A DNA stretch of 14,340 nucleotides. Source: JBJKRW01 sp046704445. GTDB taxonomy: Bacteria > Patescibacteriota > Microgenomatia > UBA1406 > GWC2-37-13. Under the pieces are notes generated by a model. It saw nothing but the letters and a program-made list of their open reading frames with translations, was not told the origin of the DNA and ran no database searches. This document shows positions 1 to 6,378 of the stretch, piece by piece. The position numbers and the translations under genes were made by a program. The first letter of the stretch is position 1, and every line of letters begins with the position of its first letter. The stretch spans positions 1-14,340 of the forward strand of contig JBJKRW010000069.1 of NCBI GenBank assembly GCA_046704445.1, given 5' to 3'.

Positions 1-792
1 AGGATAGGGAAGAATATGTATGCGGCCGCTGACGTGTCTTCCGTATTTTTGACGCACCCCGTGATCGGTTGCTTCTCCCGCAAGCGCATTGTTTCCGTGG
101 TAGGCTCCTTCGCATGCAATAACTACGCCGTCGGGTCTATGAGCCCTTCGTTCTCCAAACTTTAAAGCCGCCTCAATTGCTTTTGTAACCGCGTCGCCTC
201 CCGATTCGCCAAAAATAACGTGTTTTTTATGCTCTCCTGGAGTTTTTGATGCAAGAGCTCTTTTTGCAATAAGTTCGCCCGGAGCCCATGGAGTATATGC
301 AGCACAGTTTGCTGCGCCGAATTTTCTACTGGCATATATATCTGCGATTTCTAAGTCTGGATTGGTTCCCCCCAAATTTGAGGACGAGGCCATACTGAGC
401 CAGTTGCTCAGAAATTTCCCTGTAGCAAGCCGGATGGAACCTGCACGTATGGTATCCACCGGAAGCCCAGGTTTACCCGCCCAGATAATGGACCCCGGAC
501 TGGTGTATTCACGAAGCATCTCTAAAAATGCCAATGATTCAGGGGTCCAGATACCTTCCGGCCTATATGGAAATCCCTCTTTTGCCATTTCTCTTTCTTT
601 TTCCGCCGCCTTTTGGTATGCATCATTGGTTTCCTCTAACATTAATTCTGTTGCGGGAGAAAGTCCTCCGTCTATTGTTTCGACAACTTTTCGTACTGCC
701 GCGCCGGGCACAGGTTCATTGCGCATTCTTTCAATCGTGTTTTTACCAAAGAACTCCGGTCCTCGGGTCGATTTTACTTTTGCATCGATCAT
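1..792 (-). CDS. Class III PLP-dependent aminotransferase, N-terminal part (cut by window edge)
   Basis: The reading frame is open from ATG at 792-790 to the left edge, giving 264 residues and no stop, so the C-terminal part, which should hold the PLP lysine, lies outside. Residues about 168-264 follow the class III (ornithine/GABA/glutamate-semialdehyde type) pattern: a TPWAPGELIAKRAL segment, then FGESGGDAVTKAIEAAL (194-210) in place of the usual SGSEANEAAxKxAR PLP-phosphate loop, then ACEGAYHGN (226-234), matching the aromatic-His-Gly motif that stacks on PLP. These enzymes move an amino group between an amino acid or amine and a keto acid in the cytosol; the substrate cannot be told here. 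The PLP loop sits near residue 196 instead of about 100, so there is an N-terminal extension of roughly 90 residues. No Shine-Dalgarno sequence precedes the ATG. A leader with a hairpin and T-run lies directly upstream (separate entries). The superfamily call is firm; the specificity is unknown. Confidence 0.85.
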   Translation of the reverse strand, partial: MIDAKVKSTRGPEFFGKNTIERMRNEPVPGAAVRKVVETIDGGLSPATELMLEETNDAYQKAAEKEREMAKEGFPYRPEGIWTPESLAFLEMLREYTSPGSIIWAGKPGLPVDTIRAGSIRLATGKFLSNWLSMASSSNLGGTNPDLEIADIYASRKFGAANCAAYTPWAPGELIAKRALASKTPGEHKKHVIFGESGGDAVTKAIEAALKFGERRAHRPDGVVIACEGAYHGNNALAGEATDHGVRQKYGRHVSGRIHILPYP

Positions 793-815
793 AAAATTAA
801 AAAATGTGTAACAAC

Positions 816-839
816 AAAAAAACCCGCCGGTGGGCGGGT
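816..839 (-). terminator. Intrinsic terminator inside the aminotransferase leader (candidate attenuator)
   Basis: On the minus strand the stem CCCGCC / GGCGGG (838-833 with 828-823) closes a 4-nt loop and is followed at once by seven T (822-816), a textbook intrinsic terminator. It ends only 24 nt before the aminotransferase ATG at 792 and downstream of that gene's likely promoter at about 973-978. It would therefore stop transcription before the gene unless an alternative fold forms. The 5' arm can instead pair with GGGCGG (877-872) at the end of the leader peptide. It could also simply end read-through from the acylphosphatase transcript. Confidence 0.75.
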
Positions 840-859
840 AAATTTTCTTGATTTATCAA

Positions 860-928
860 TCAGATAATCCTCCGCCCGGCAAGGGGTGTAATAAGGAGGA
901 CAATAAGGAATGATAAATTGTGTTTCAT
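860..928 (-). CDS. Putative 22-residue branched-chain-rich leader peptide
   Basis: ATG at 928-926 opens a 22-codon frame ending in TGA at 862-860. The peptide is MKHNLSFLIVLLITPLAGRR followed by Ile-Ile. Ten of its 22 residues are Leu, Ile or Val, with six in a row at codons 8-13 (907-890). The stop lies 21 nt before the terminator stem. TCCTCC (900-895, inside codons 10-12) can pair with GGAGGA (873-868), and GGGCGG (877-872) can pair with CCGCCC in the terminator 5' arm. This is the arrangement of ilv/leu-type ribosome-mediated attenuators: stalling at the Leu/Ile/Val codons would free segment 2 to form the antiterminator. There is no visible Shine-Dalgarno sequence before the ATG, which weakens the case for translation. 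It could also be a chance hydrophobic frame. Confidence 0.5.
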   Translation of the reverse strand: MKHNLSFLIVLLITPLAGRRII

Positions 929-972
929 TTTTTTGACTAAAATAACCGAGTTTATTCAACTCGTTAGTTTAC

Positions 973-1000
973 ATTATATCACTGATTTATATAGATGCAA
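973..1000 (-). promoter_or_regulatory. Promoter of the aminotransferase leader transcript
   Basis: On the minus strand a perfect TATAAT (978-973) is preceded 16 bp upstream by TTGCAT (1000-995), a weak -35. Transcription would start near 966 and give a leader of about 170 nt before the aminotransferase ATG. A 6-bp hairpin (CGAGTT / AACTCG, 963-958 with 952-947) would form at the 5' end of that RNA. The site lies just past the acylphosphatase stop, so it separates the two transcription units. Confidence 0.55.
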
Positions 1001-1018
1001 GTGGATTTGTATTATTCT

Positions 1019-1318
1019 CTATTTTTTTATTTCGAATCCTTCAATAATTTCTTTCGGTTCCTGCCAGGTAATCTGTATGTCATCGACGCGCGAAACGCTC
1101 GGTCCTTTTTTAAGAAGTTCAAGCAAGCCATTAAGATTATCTTCTTCTGCCTGCAGCACGCACTCGACCCCTCCCCCCGGGCCAAACACATCGGGTTTAT
1201 TGAATACATTTCTTATCCATCCGTTTACCGAATGAATCCGCGCCTGGATTTTGGTCCACGCACGAAAGCCGACCCCGATGACGTCTCCCGAAACGTACAC
1301 ATGTGCCTGTTTCAACAT
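1019..1318 (-). CDS. acyP: Acylphosphatase
   Basis: The 99-residue product matches acylphosphatase (usual length 90-100), a small cytosolic enzyme that hydrolyses acyl phosphates such as acetyl- or carbamoyl-phosphate to carboxylate and phosphate. The signature is complete: VSGDVIGVGFRAW (9-21) contains the phosphate-binding loop with catalytic Arg19, and NGWIRN (32-37) supplies the catalytic Asn37. The rest, with VECVLQAEEDNLNGLLELLKKGP, fits the ferredoxin-like alpha/beta fold. It starts 29 nt after the TPR gene stop and is probably cotranscribed with it. No good Shine-Dalgarno sequence stands at the proper distance; a purine stretch (GGAGCAGGAAA) lies too far upstream. The physiological substrate cannot be told from the sequence. 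Confidence 0.93.
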   Translation of the reverse strand: MLKQAHVYVSGDVIGVGFRAWTKIQARIHSVNGWIRNVFNKPDVFGPGGGVECVLQAEEDNLNGLLELLKKGPSVSRVDDIQITWQEPKEIIEGFEIKK

Positions 1319-1347
1319 AAGAAAACAATAATCGGTTTCCTGCTCCG

Positions 1348-1833
1348 TTATTGTACGGTTGGATCAATTTCCTTTGCCTGCTGTAGGTATTTTTGTGCAA
1401 GCGCGTGATCGCCCCGGAAACTGTATAACTTATATAGACTATATAATACATCTCTTGAATTCGGATTTTTCTGCAAAACATTATTGAGTTTTTCCAGCAG
1501 CGCGTTTTGTTCGGATTCGTTTTGGAAAAAGGATTGATACAGCGCAGGTCCGTACTGCGAAAAATTTTTCTGCAACTCATCGGCATACACGGGAAGAGGT
1601 CTAATTAGGTGCAGAAACTGCGCTATACCGGCTACGTTGCCGTCCAGAAGAGAAAAATAGATAGGGGAAACAGTCTGTGAGAACGCAATGTTAATAACGA
1701 GGATTCCGCACAATAAGCCGTATCCGGCAAAAACAAGAAGAGACTTTGAGAACGCGAAATAATCCGCCGCATTTTTTTTAAAAGCGGTTTTGGAAGACCG
1801 GTTGTCAGTTTTGGTCTTTTTTGTTTTTTTCAT
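1348..1833 (-). CDS. Membrane-anchored TPR-repeat protein
   Basis: From ATG at 1833-1831 the product has 161 residues. It begins with a very basic stretch (MKKTKKTKTDNRSSKTAFKK), followed by a membrane segment at about residues 34-52 (SLLVFAGYGLLCGILVINIAF). The C-terminal third (NPNSRDVLYSLYKLYSFRGD and on to the end) reads as one or two tetratricopeptide repeats, ending in the typical EIDP turn. By the positive-inside rule the TPR part should face outside. TPRs bind proteins; the partner is unknown. An in-frame start 30 codons upstream (1923) exists, but the added residues look non-coding and overlap the divergent promoter region, so the internal ATG is preferred. The next gene is acylphosphatase, and the VirD4-like ATPase is divergent. 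Confidence 0.7.
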   Translation of the reverse strand: MKKTKKTKTDNRSSKTAFKKNAADYFAFSKSLLVFAGYGLLCGILVINIAFSQTVSPIYFSLLDGNVAGIAQFLHLIRPLPVYADELQKNFSQYGPALYQSFFQNESEQNALLEKLNNVLQKNPNSRDVLYSLYKLYSFRGDHALAQKYLQQAKEIDPTVQ

Positions 1834-1933
1834 AGCTGAAAAACGGAGGACGTTCGGAAACAGTATATATCTTTTTCTTGTGGATTTATAGGGAATGCGG
1901 GGGAGAGGAGTATACACGCCCACGGATTTGGTA

Positions 1934-1939
1934 TATAAT
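1934..1939 (+). promoter_or_regulatory. -10 box for the VirD4-like gene, implying a leaderless mRNA
   Basis: A perfect TATAAT ends only 6 nt before the ATG at 1946. Transcription would start at or next to the A of the ATG. The -35 position (about 1911-1916) is a weak match. This spacing is also the main reason for preferring the ATG at 1946 over an in-frame upstream ATG at 1895, which would place the promoter inside the gene. Confidence 0.5.
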
Positions 1940-1945
1940 TTTCAC

Positions 1946-4300
1946 ATGGATCCATATCTCTTGCAGCCGATAATAGACAGAACTATTACGTTTGGAATAG
2001 CGCTTATTGCCGCGTTGATTGCAGGCGCTCTCACCCTGCTGTTTATTTATCTGGTGATGATCTATCTCCGGCTGAAGAAAAGGGAGCAAATTTCGCTGGA
2101 AATGGTAACCCTGGAAGTAAAACTTCAGAAAGACAATGAAATCAAGGTTGATGCGGCCGAACAGATGTTTGCGGAGTTTTCTTCGCTGAAAAAAGGCGGG
2201 TGGTTTTCTTTTCTGGATCTAGACGACGTGTTATCCTTTGAAATCGTGGGAAAAAAGGCCGACATCCGTTTTTATATATCGGCGCCCGCGAGAGTCATAG
2301 ATCTGGTGGAAAAAACAGTCTACGGTTTTTATCCTGCGGCGGATATGAAAAAAGTTGATGAGCCCAATATTTTTTCCGAAGAGGGCAAGGTTGCATTCGG
2401 GGCGCTTGTTGAAAAAGATTATCAATACATGCCGTTGAAGGTTTTTAAGGATCTTCCGAGCGACTCGCTTGCCGCGGTGACATCCGCCCTATCAAAAATG
2501 GACGACAACGAAGGAGCAATTGTGCAACTATTGATTCGTCCGGCAGAGTCAAAATGGAAAAAGGCAGGAAAATCGTTTGTATCCTCAACCAAAAAAAACG
2601 AAGCAAATCCGGAAAAGGCGACATTCAAGACAGACCCAAAAACGCTGGAGAGGATTGATGACAAATGTACGAAAGCGGGATTCGAAACAACCATACGGTT
2701 TGTGGTATCGGCCCGAACAAAAGAAGCCGCAAGTATGCATCTGAAAAACATTAAGGCCGCCTTTTCGCAGTTTAATTCGGATCTGAACGGACTAAAGGGA
2801 ACGCATGTGTTGTTTAAGGGAGGATTCATGATTAACTTCATCTATAAATTCTTTCCCGTATTGGAGCTTCCTTTTGCAAAGTCGGTTTCCATTCTCACCT
2901 CGGACGAGTTGGCGACGATATATCACTTTCCGAACAAAACCGTGGAGACCCCTCACATTCAATGGCTTAAGGCGAAGACTGCGCCGGTGCCGGCGGATGT
3001 TCCGACAAGGGACGGAACGTTTATGGGCCAAGGGTATTACCGCGGAGTAAAACGCCCCGTGTATATCAGCCCGAACGACCGGATGAGACATACGTATATC
3101 ATCGGAAAAACAGGTGTGGGAAAGTCAGAGCTCCTGAAGGAAATGATTAAGCAGGATATTAAGGCAGGATACGGAGTCTGCGTAATGGATCCGCATGGAG
3201 ATTTGATTGACGACACGCTGCGTTTTATTCCTCCGGAACGCGCCGAAGACGTGATCTATTTCGATCCTTCGGACGGGGAGCGACCGATGGGGTTGAATCT
3301 TTTGGAGGCGCAGACAGAAGAGCAAAAACATTTTATCACCACCGCAATTATCAACCTCATGTATAAGCTGTACGATCCGCAGAGAACAGGAATTATAGGC
3401 CCGCGTTTCGAACACGCGGTAAGAAACGCAATGTTAACGGTAATGTCCGAGCCGGGGTCAACCTTTGTAGAAATTATGCGTTGTTTGCAAGATCCCAAGT
3501 ATGTCCAGGAACTTTTGCCGAAGGTTCAGGATCCGATCGTAAGGCGCTACTGGACCGATCAGATAGCCCAGACATCAGACTTTCATAAGTCTGAAGTCCT
3601 GGATTATATTGTGTCGAAATTCGGCAGATTCGTTACCAACAAGACAATGCGGAATATCATAGGACAGTCAAAAAGCGCGTTTGATTTCCGCAAATGTATG
3701 GATGAAGGGAAAATTCTCCTTATAAATCTTTCCAAGGGTAAGCTCGGAGAGGAAAACTCCAGCTTTTTGGGATTGGTATTGATACCGAAAATTCTCATGT
3801 CGGCGATGAGCAGGCAGGAAATTCCTGAAGATCAACGTAGGGATTTTTACCTGTATGTGGACGAATTTCAGAACTTCGCGACCCCGGATTTTGCCACCAT
3901 TCTTTCCGAGGCGAGAAAATATCATCTTGCATTAACCGTAGCAAACCAATTTATCGGGCAGATGGAAGAAGAGGTTAAAAATGCGGTGTTCGGAAACGTC
4001 GGAACCCTTATTTCTTTCCGGTTGGGCGTCACCGATGCGTCGTACGTTCAGCGCGAATTTCAGCCGATCTTCAACGAAGCGGATCTTATCAACATTGAAA
4101 GATTTCATGCATATATGAAAACAATCGTGAATAATGAACCGGTGCCTCCTTTTTCAATTGACATGACCAAAGACATGAAGGCGTTAAAATCGCAGGCAAA
4201 CGAGAAAATCGCGGAAGCGGTTGTCCAACTTTCCCGCTTGAAATACGGAAGGCCGCGGGAATTGGTAGAGGCGGAAATAAGTCAAAGGGCCCGTTTGTAG
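1946..4300 (+). CDS. Membrane-anchored VirD4/TraD-like ATPase (type IV secretion coupling-protein family)
   Basis: From ATG 1946 the product has 784 residues. A long membrane segment (about 15-42) with a basic end leads into a cytoplasmic domain of about 340 residues with no motif I recognise. A RecA-like P-loop ATPase of the FtsK/VirD4/TraD type follows: Walker A GKTGVGKS (387-394), then VMDPHGDLID, Walker B YLYVDEFQN with Asp639-Glu640, and downstream a TVANQFIGQ stretch as in TraG/TraD ATPases. Family members couple ATP hydrolysis to moving DNA or protein through a membrane channel as hexamers. No VirB4, relaxase or channel gene is nearby, so it may serve DNA uptake, DNA export or pilus-linked transport. 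An in-frame ATG at 1895 would add 17 residues. It is divergent from the TPR gene, and the oxidoreductase follows after 80 nt with its own -10 box. Confidence 0.85.
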   Translation: MDPYLLQPIIDRTITFGIALIAALIAGALTLLFIYLVMIYLRLKKREQISLEMVTLEVKLQKDNEIKVDAAEQMFAEFSSLKKGGWFSFLDLDDVLSFEIVGKKADIRFYISAPARVIDLVEKTVYGFYPAADMKKVDEPNIFSEEGKVAFGALVEKDYQYMPLKVFKDLPSDSLAAVTSALSKMDDNEGAIVQLLIRPAESKWKKAGKSFVSSTKKNEANPEKATFKTDPKTLERIDDKCTKAGFETTIRFVVSARTKEAASMHLKNIKAAFSQFNSDLNGLKGTHVLFKGGFMINFIYKFFPVLELPFAKSVSILTSDELATIYHFPNKTVETPHIQWLKAKTAPVPADVPTRDGTFMGQGYYRGVKRPVYISPNDRMRHTYIIGKTGVGKSELLKEMIKQDIKAGYGVCVMDPHGDLIDDTLRFIPPERAEDVIYFDPSDGERPMGLNLLEAQTEEQKHFITTAIINLMYKLYDPQRTGIIGPRFEHAVRNAMLTVMSEPGSTFVEIMRCLQDPKYVQELLPKVQDPIVRRYWTDQIAQTSDFHKSEVLDYIVSKFGRFVTNKTMRNIIGQSKSAFDFRKCMDEGKILLINLSKGKLGEENSSFLGLVLIPKILMSAMSRQEIPEDQRRDFYLYVDEFQNFATPDFATILSEARKYHLALTVANQFIGQMEEEVKNAVFGNVGTLISFRLGVTDASYVQREFQPIFNEADLINIERFHAYMKTIVNNEPVPPFSIDMTKDMKALKSQANEKIAEAVVQLSRLKYGRPRELVEAEISQRARL

Positions 4301-4361
4301 GGCTCCGGAAAAAGATATCTGTCTTTGAGAAGACACCCGATAGTAATTTTTTTAACGTTGT

Positions 4362-4367
4362 TATAAT
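4362..4367 (+). promoter_or_regulatory. -10 box for the FAD/NAD(P) oxidoreductase gene
   Basis: A TATAAT lies 13 nt before the ATG at 4381, predicting a 5' leader of only about 6 nt, too short for a Shine-Dalgarno sequence. A nearer ATG at 4371 runs into a stop after eight codons, so 4381 is the gene start. No good -35 is visible 17 bp upstream. Confidence 0.45.
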
Positions 4368-4380
4368 TTTATGAACAGAT

Positions 4381-5118
4381 ATGCTTCAGACGTTTAAGAC
4401 AAGATTATCAACGGTTCAGCCGCTTGCCCCCAATGTATTTTTGTATGATTTTGCATTATTGGAACAGGCTGAAGTAAAATTTTTTGCAGGCCAGTATATG
4501 ATTTTGCTTGTTCCTCAGCAGAATGGTTCACCGGCCAGAAGGTTATATTCTGTTGCTTCTCCCGTTCAACAATCGAATTCTTTTTCTCTCGTAGTCCAAC
4601 TCGTGGAAGGCGGTTTGGCTTCTTCGTATTTGCAAACTCTTCGAGTCGGATCAGAGGTCGGGTTTCAGGGTCCGGCGGGTATGTTCACACTCAGGGAATC
4701 GACGCGGGAAAAAATATTTTTGATTACGGGAACGGGAATTGCCCCCGTATTGTCAATGTTGGGTACGGAAACCGGATTAGCCGGTTCTTCCGCTTTGCTT
4801 TTTTGGGGACTTCCGACCCTCAAGGATGTTTATTTGGCTGAAAAGTTGAAAGGTTTTACAATACGATTACCGGGTTTTTCCTATACGATCTGTGTGTCCC
4901 GCGAACAGTCGCTCGATGCGGTAAATGAGCAGGATCGGTCGCATTATGCGTTGGGAAGGATAACTGTAGGCTTCGAACAATACATGCAAAACAACCATAG
5001 GAGAGCTTCGGAATTTGACTATTATTTGTGCGGTTCGCGCCAGGTGGTTGAATCATTACGTGTGTTTCTTGCGGAAAAACAGATTCCGAAAGAACAGGTT
5101 TTTTTCGAAAAATTCTGA
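4381..5118 (+). CDS. FAD/NAD(P)-binding oxidoreductase of the ferredoxin-NADP+ reductase superfamily
   Basis: The 245-residue product has both FNR-superfamily halves. The N-terminal FAD-binding beta-barrel carries RRLYSVASP (53-61), the RxYS flavin motif, and GGLASSYL (77-84), the flavin-phosphate motif. The C-terminal Rossmann-like NAD(P) domain carries LITGTGIAPVLSML (114-127), YLCGS (215-219) and a terminal aromatic-rich VFFEKF. Such enzymes pass electrons between NAD(P)H and ferredoxin, flavodoxin or another carrier in the cytosol. It has no fused [2Fe-2S] or heme domain, and no ferredoxin gene is visible in the window, so the partner is unknown. The length matches compact bacterial ferredoxin/flavodoxin-NADP reductases. 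It starts 80 nt after the VirD4-like gene and seems to have its own promoter. Confidence 0.88.
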   Translation: MLQTFKTRLSTVQPLAPNVFLYDFALLEQAEVKFFAGQYMILLVPQQNGSPARRLYSVASPVQQSNSFSLVVQLVEGGLASSYLQTLRVGSEVGFQGPAGMFTLRESTREKIFLITGTGIAPVLSMLGTETGLAGSSALLFWGLPTLKDVYLAEKLKGFTIRLPGFSYTICVSREQSLDAVNEQDRSHYALGRITVGFEQYMQNNHRRASEFDYYLCGSRQVVESLRVFLAEKQIPKEQVFFEKF

Positions 5119-5301
5119 TCAGGAAATAAACTCTGTTTTTTCGTCAATCTATCTTCATGCGAGAAAGTTGATTTTTGTTTGAGCCTCGAAACAGTAATCA
5201 TATATATCACATTCTTCAGGCCGTTATAACCGTGCACGTCAATTGCTCAATAGCATATAGTCCGTGGATCAGGGGTGGTTTGTACTTTATTCTCGCCCTA
5301 T

Positions 5302-5520
5302 ATGCGGGGAAATTTTTTTTACCAGCGTTTGGGCGAGAGAATCATTTCGGTCAGAAACAAATACAAAATTTCTCAGGAACAATTGGCGCTTCTTTCCGAT
5401 GTCGACAGAACATATTTGGCAAGAATCGAAGAGGGAAAAGCAAATCCCAGCGTAAAAATATTAAACAAAATCTGCAAAACACTTAAGGTGAGATTGTCGG
5501 AGCTTCTTGACGGCGTATAA
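5302..5520 (+). CDS. Small XRE-family helix-turn-helix regulator
   Basis: From ATG 5302 the product has 72 residues and is almost entirely one XRE/Cro-type HTH domain: LGERIISVRNKYKISQEQLA (10-29), then the recognition-helix region LSDVDRTYLARIEEGKANPS (31-50), then a last helix pair VKILNKICKTLKVRLSELL. Such single-domain proteins bind DNA as dimers and act as transcriptional switches; its target is not evident. A GTG at 5275 in the same frame would add nine residues. Neither start has a clear Shine-Dalgarno sequence, and no clean promoter stands out in the 183 nt upstream (5119-5301), where I see no RNA gene. Its last codons form one arm of an inverted repeat shared with the end of the convergent pilin-like gene. 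Confidence 0.85.
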   Translation: MRGNFFYQRLGERIISVRNKYKISQEQLALLSDVDRTYLARIEEGKANPSVKILNKICKTLKVRLSELLDGV

Positions 5521-5549
5521 ATAGGACAGACCTTTTCAGAACGCCGTCA
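5508..5549. repeat. 9-bp perfect inverted repeat across convergent gene ends
   Basis: TGACGGCGT (5508-5516) and ACGCCGTCA (5541-5549) are perfect reverse complements separated by 24 nt. The left arm is in the last codons of the XRE gene and the right arm in the last codons of the convergent pilin-like gene. Neither side has a T tract, so it is not a classic terminator, but it could fold at the 3' end of both mRNAs. The loop contains the 15-nt sequence shared with the hairpin near 11540. Confidence 0.5.
5522..5536 (+). repeat. Half copy of the AGGACAGACCT hairpin element
   Basis: TAGGACAGACCTTTT starts 2 nt after the XRE stop codon. The same 15 nt occur on the minus strand at 11566-11552, as the first arm and loop of a perfect hairpin just after the PBP2 stop. 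Here the second arm is missing. Both copies lie in the same orientation relative to the upstream gene's stop. Confidence 0.55.
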
Positions 5550-6378
5550 CAAAAAACTCCGAGGGAATCTGAGGATAAGATTGAAACAATTGTACGGTTT
5601 TACTTGCTCCCGAATTGGCGGTTGCACTTGAGACAATGGTTTTTCCTTGTGGAGGAAGGTTGGTGGGACCTTTGAAGGTAATCTTGGTTGAGGTGGAGTC
5701 GTTGGTAATGACCCGGGCAATAACAAGGATTCCGTCTGCAGGAACGGACAGAGTATATTCGCTGGTGTATTCTGCGGGACAGTTGGTGGCGGAGGAGGCA
5801 GAGGGAGCATTCTGGATAATGGTAACCGGAGTTCCTCCCGAATCAACCGGATTGACCGCATAGCGCACCAGATCATATCCGCTTGCTTTACTTCCCTTGA
5901 CTACCGTAAGTTCCAGAGCAGGAGGAAGATTTTGTGATCCGAAGCAGACGGTCAAGTTATTGGGATAGGAGGCGGTAAGCGTGGTGAAGTCGGGATTTCC
6001 CGGAGGACTTCCTCCCGGCGTACTGGTATAGAAAGTGTATTCTTCGTCCTTTTGCAAAAGAGGAGTGGTAAAGCTGGTAGTGGTTGTGGTATCAAAAGAA
6101 GCGCTCCCCGAAAAGTCCTGCAGATTAACGTCTTTTCCGTTTCCGATAAGTACGGTGCCCTGCTTGCTTTGAAGGGCTTTATCTATGGCAGATTCAGCCG
6201 CAGCCAATGCCCGCTGGTTGTCTTCCTCAAGCTTGGTTACCTGGGTTTCGGTGGTTGAACGGAATGACACCGCCAACACAATCGTCAATGCCGTAGCCAG
6301 AAGCATGACGATGACAAGCAGGATCTGTCCCGATTGAGGACTGCTCCCCTTACCTTTATTGTAATTGCTGCCAGTCAT
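5536..6378 (-). CDS. PilX/GspK-like pilin-type surface protein
   Basis: The 280-residue product starts with a short polar leader (residues 1-17, MTGSNYNKGKGSSPQSG), then a hydrophobic helix QILLVIVMLLATALTIVLAV (18-37) running into a polar amphipathic helix (TETQVTKLEEDNQRALAAAESAIDKAL). This is the N-terminal architecture of type IV pilin-like PilX/GspK proteins, with a likely prepilin peptidase cut at Gly17-Gln18. The +5 residue is Val, not the usual Glu, as is known for the tip pseudopilin GspK. The remainder is Ser/Thr/Pro-rich and probably beta-structured, with two Cys. The start overlaps the 3' end of the Cys-rich gene by 23 nt, suggesting coupled translation and a joint role. It may be a minor or tip subunit of a pilus. 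No pilus ATPase or platform gene is in the window. Confidence 0.65.
   Translation of the reverse strand: MTGSNYNKGKGSSPQSGQILLVIVMLLATALTIVLAVSFRSTTETQVTKLEEDNQRALAAAESAIDKALQSKQGTVLIGNGKDVNLQDFSGSASFDTTTTTSFTTPLLQKDEEYTFYTSTPGGSPPGNPDFTTLTASYPNNLTVCFGSQNLPPALELTVVKGSKASGYDLVRYAVNPVDSGGTPVTIIQNAPSASSATNCPAEYTSEYTLSVPADGILVIARVITNDSTSTKITFKGPTNLPPQGKTIVSSATANSGASKTVQLFQSYPQIPSEFFVTAF

Noticed and set aside
362..811. 149-codon plus-strand frame over the aminotransferase
   Set aside because: It is antisense to a frame with clear class III aminotransferase motifs and has no features of its own.
4321..4357. Possible terminator after the VirD4-like gene (TGTCTT / AAGACA hairpin and a later T run)
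   Set aside because: The stem is only 6 bp of mostly weak pairs and the T run is about 15 nt away, so it does not form an intrinsic terminator.
5119..5301. Search for a tRNA or small RNA between the oxidoreductase and XRE genes
   Set aside because: No T-loop-like sequence, cloverleaf or strong hairpin with T run was seen on either strand.
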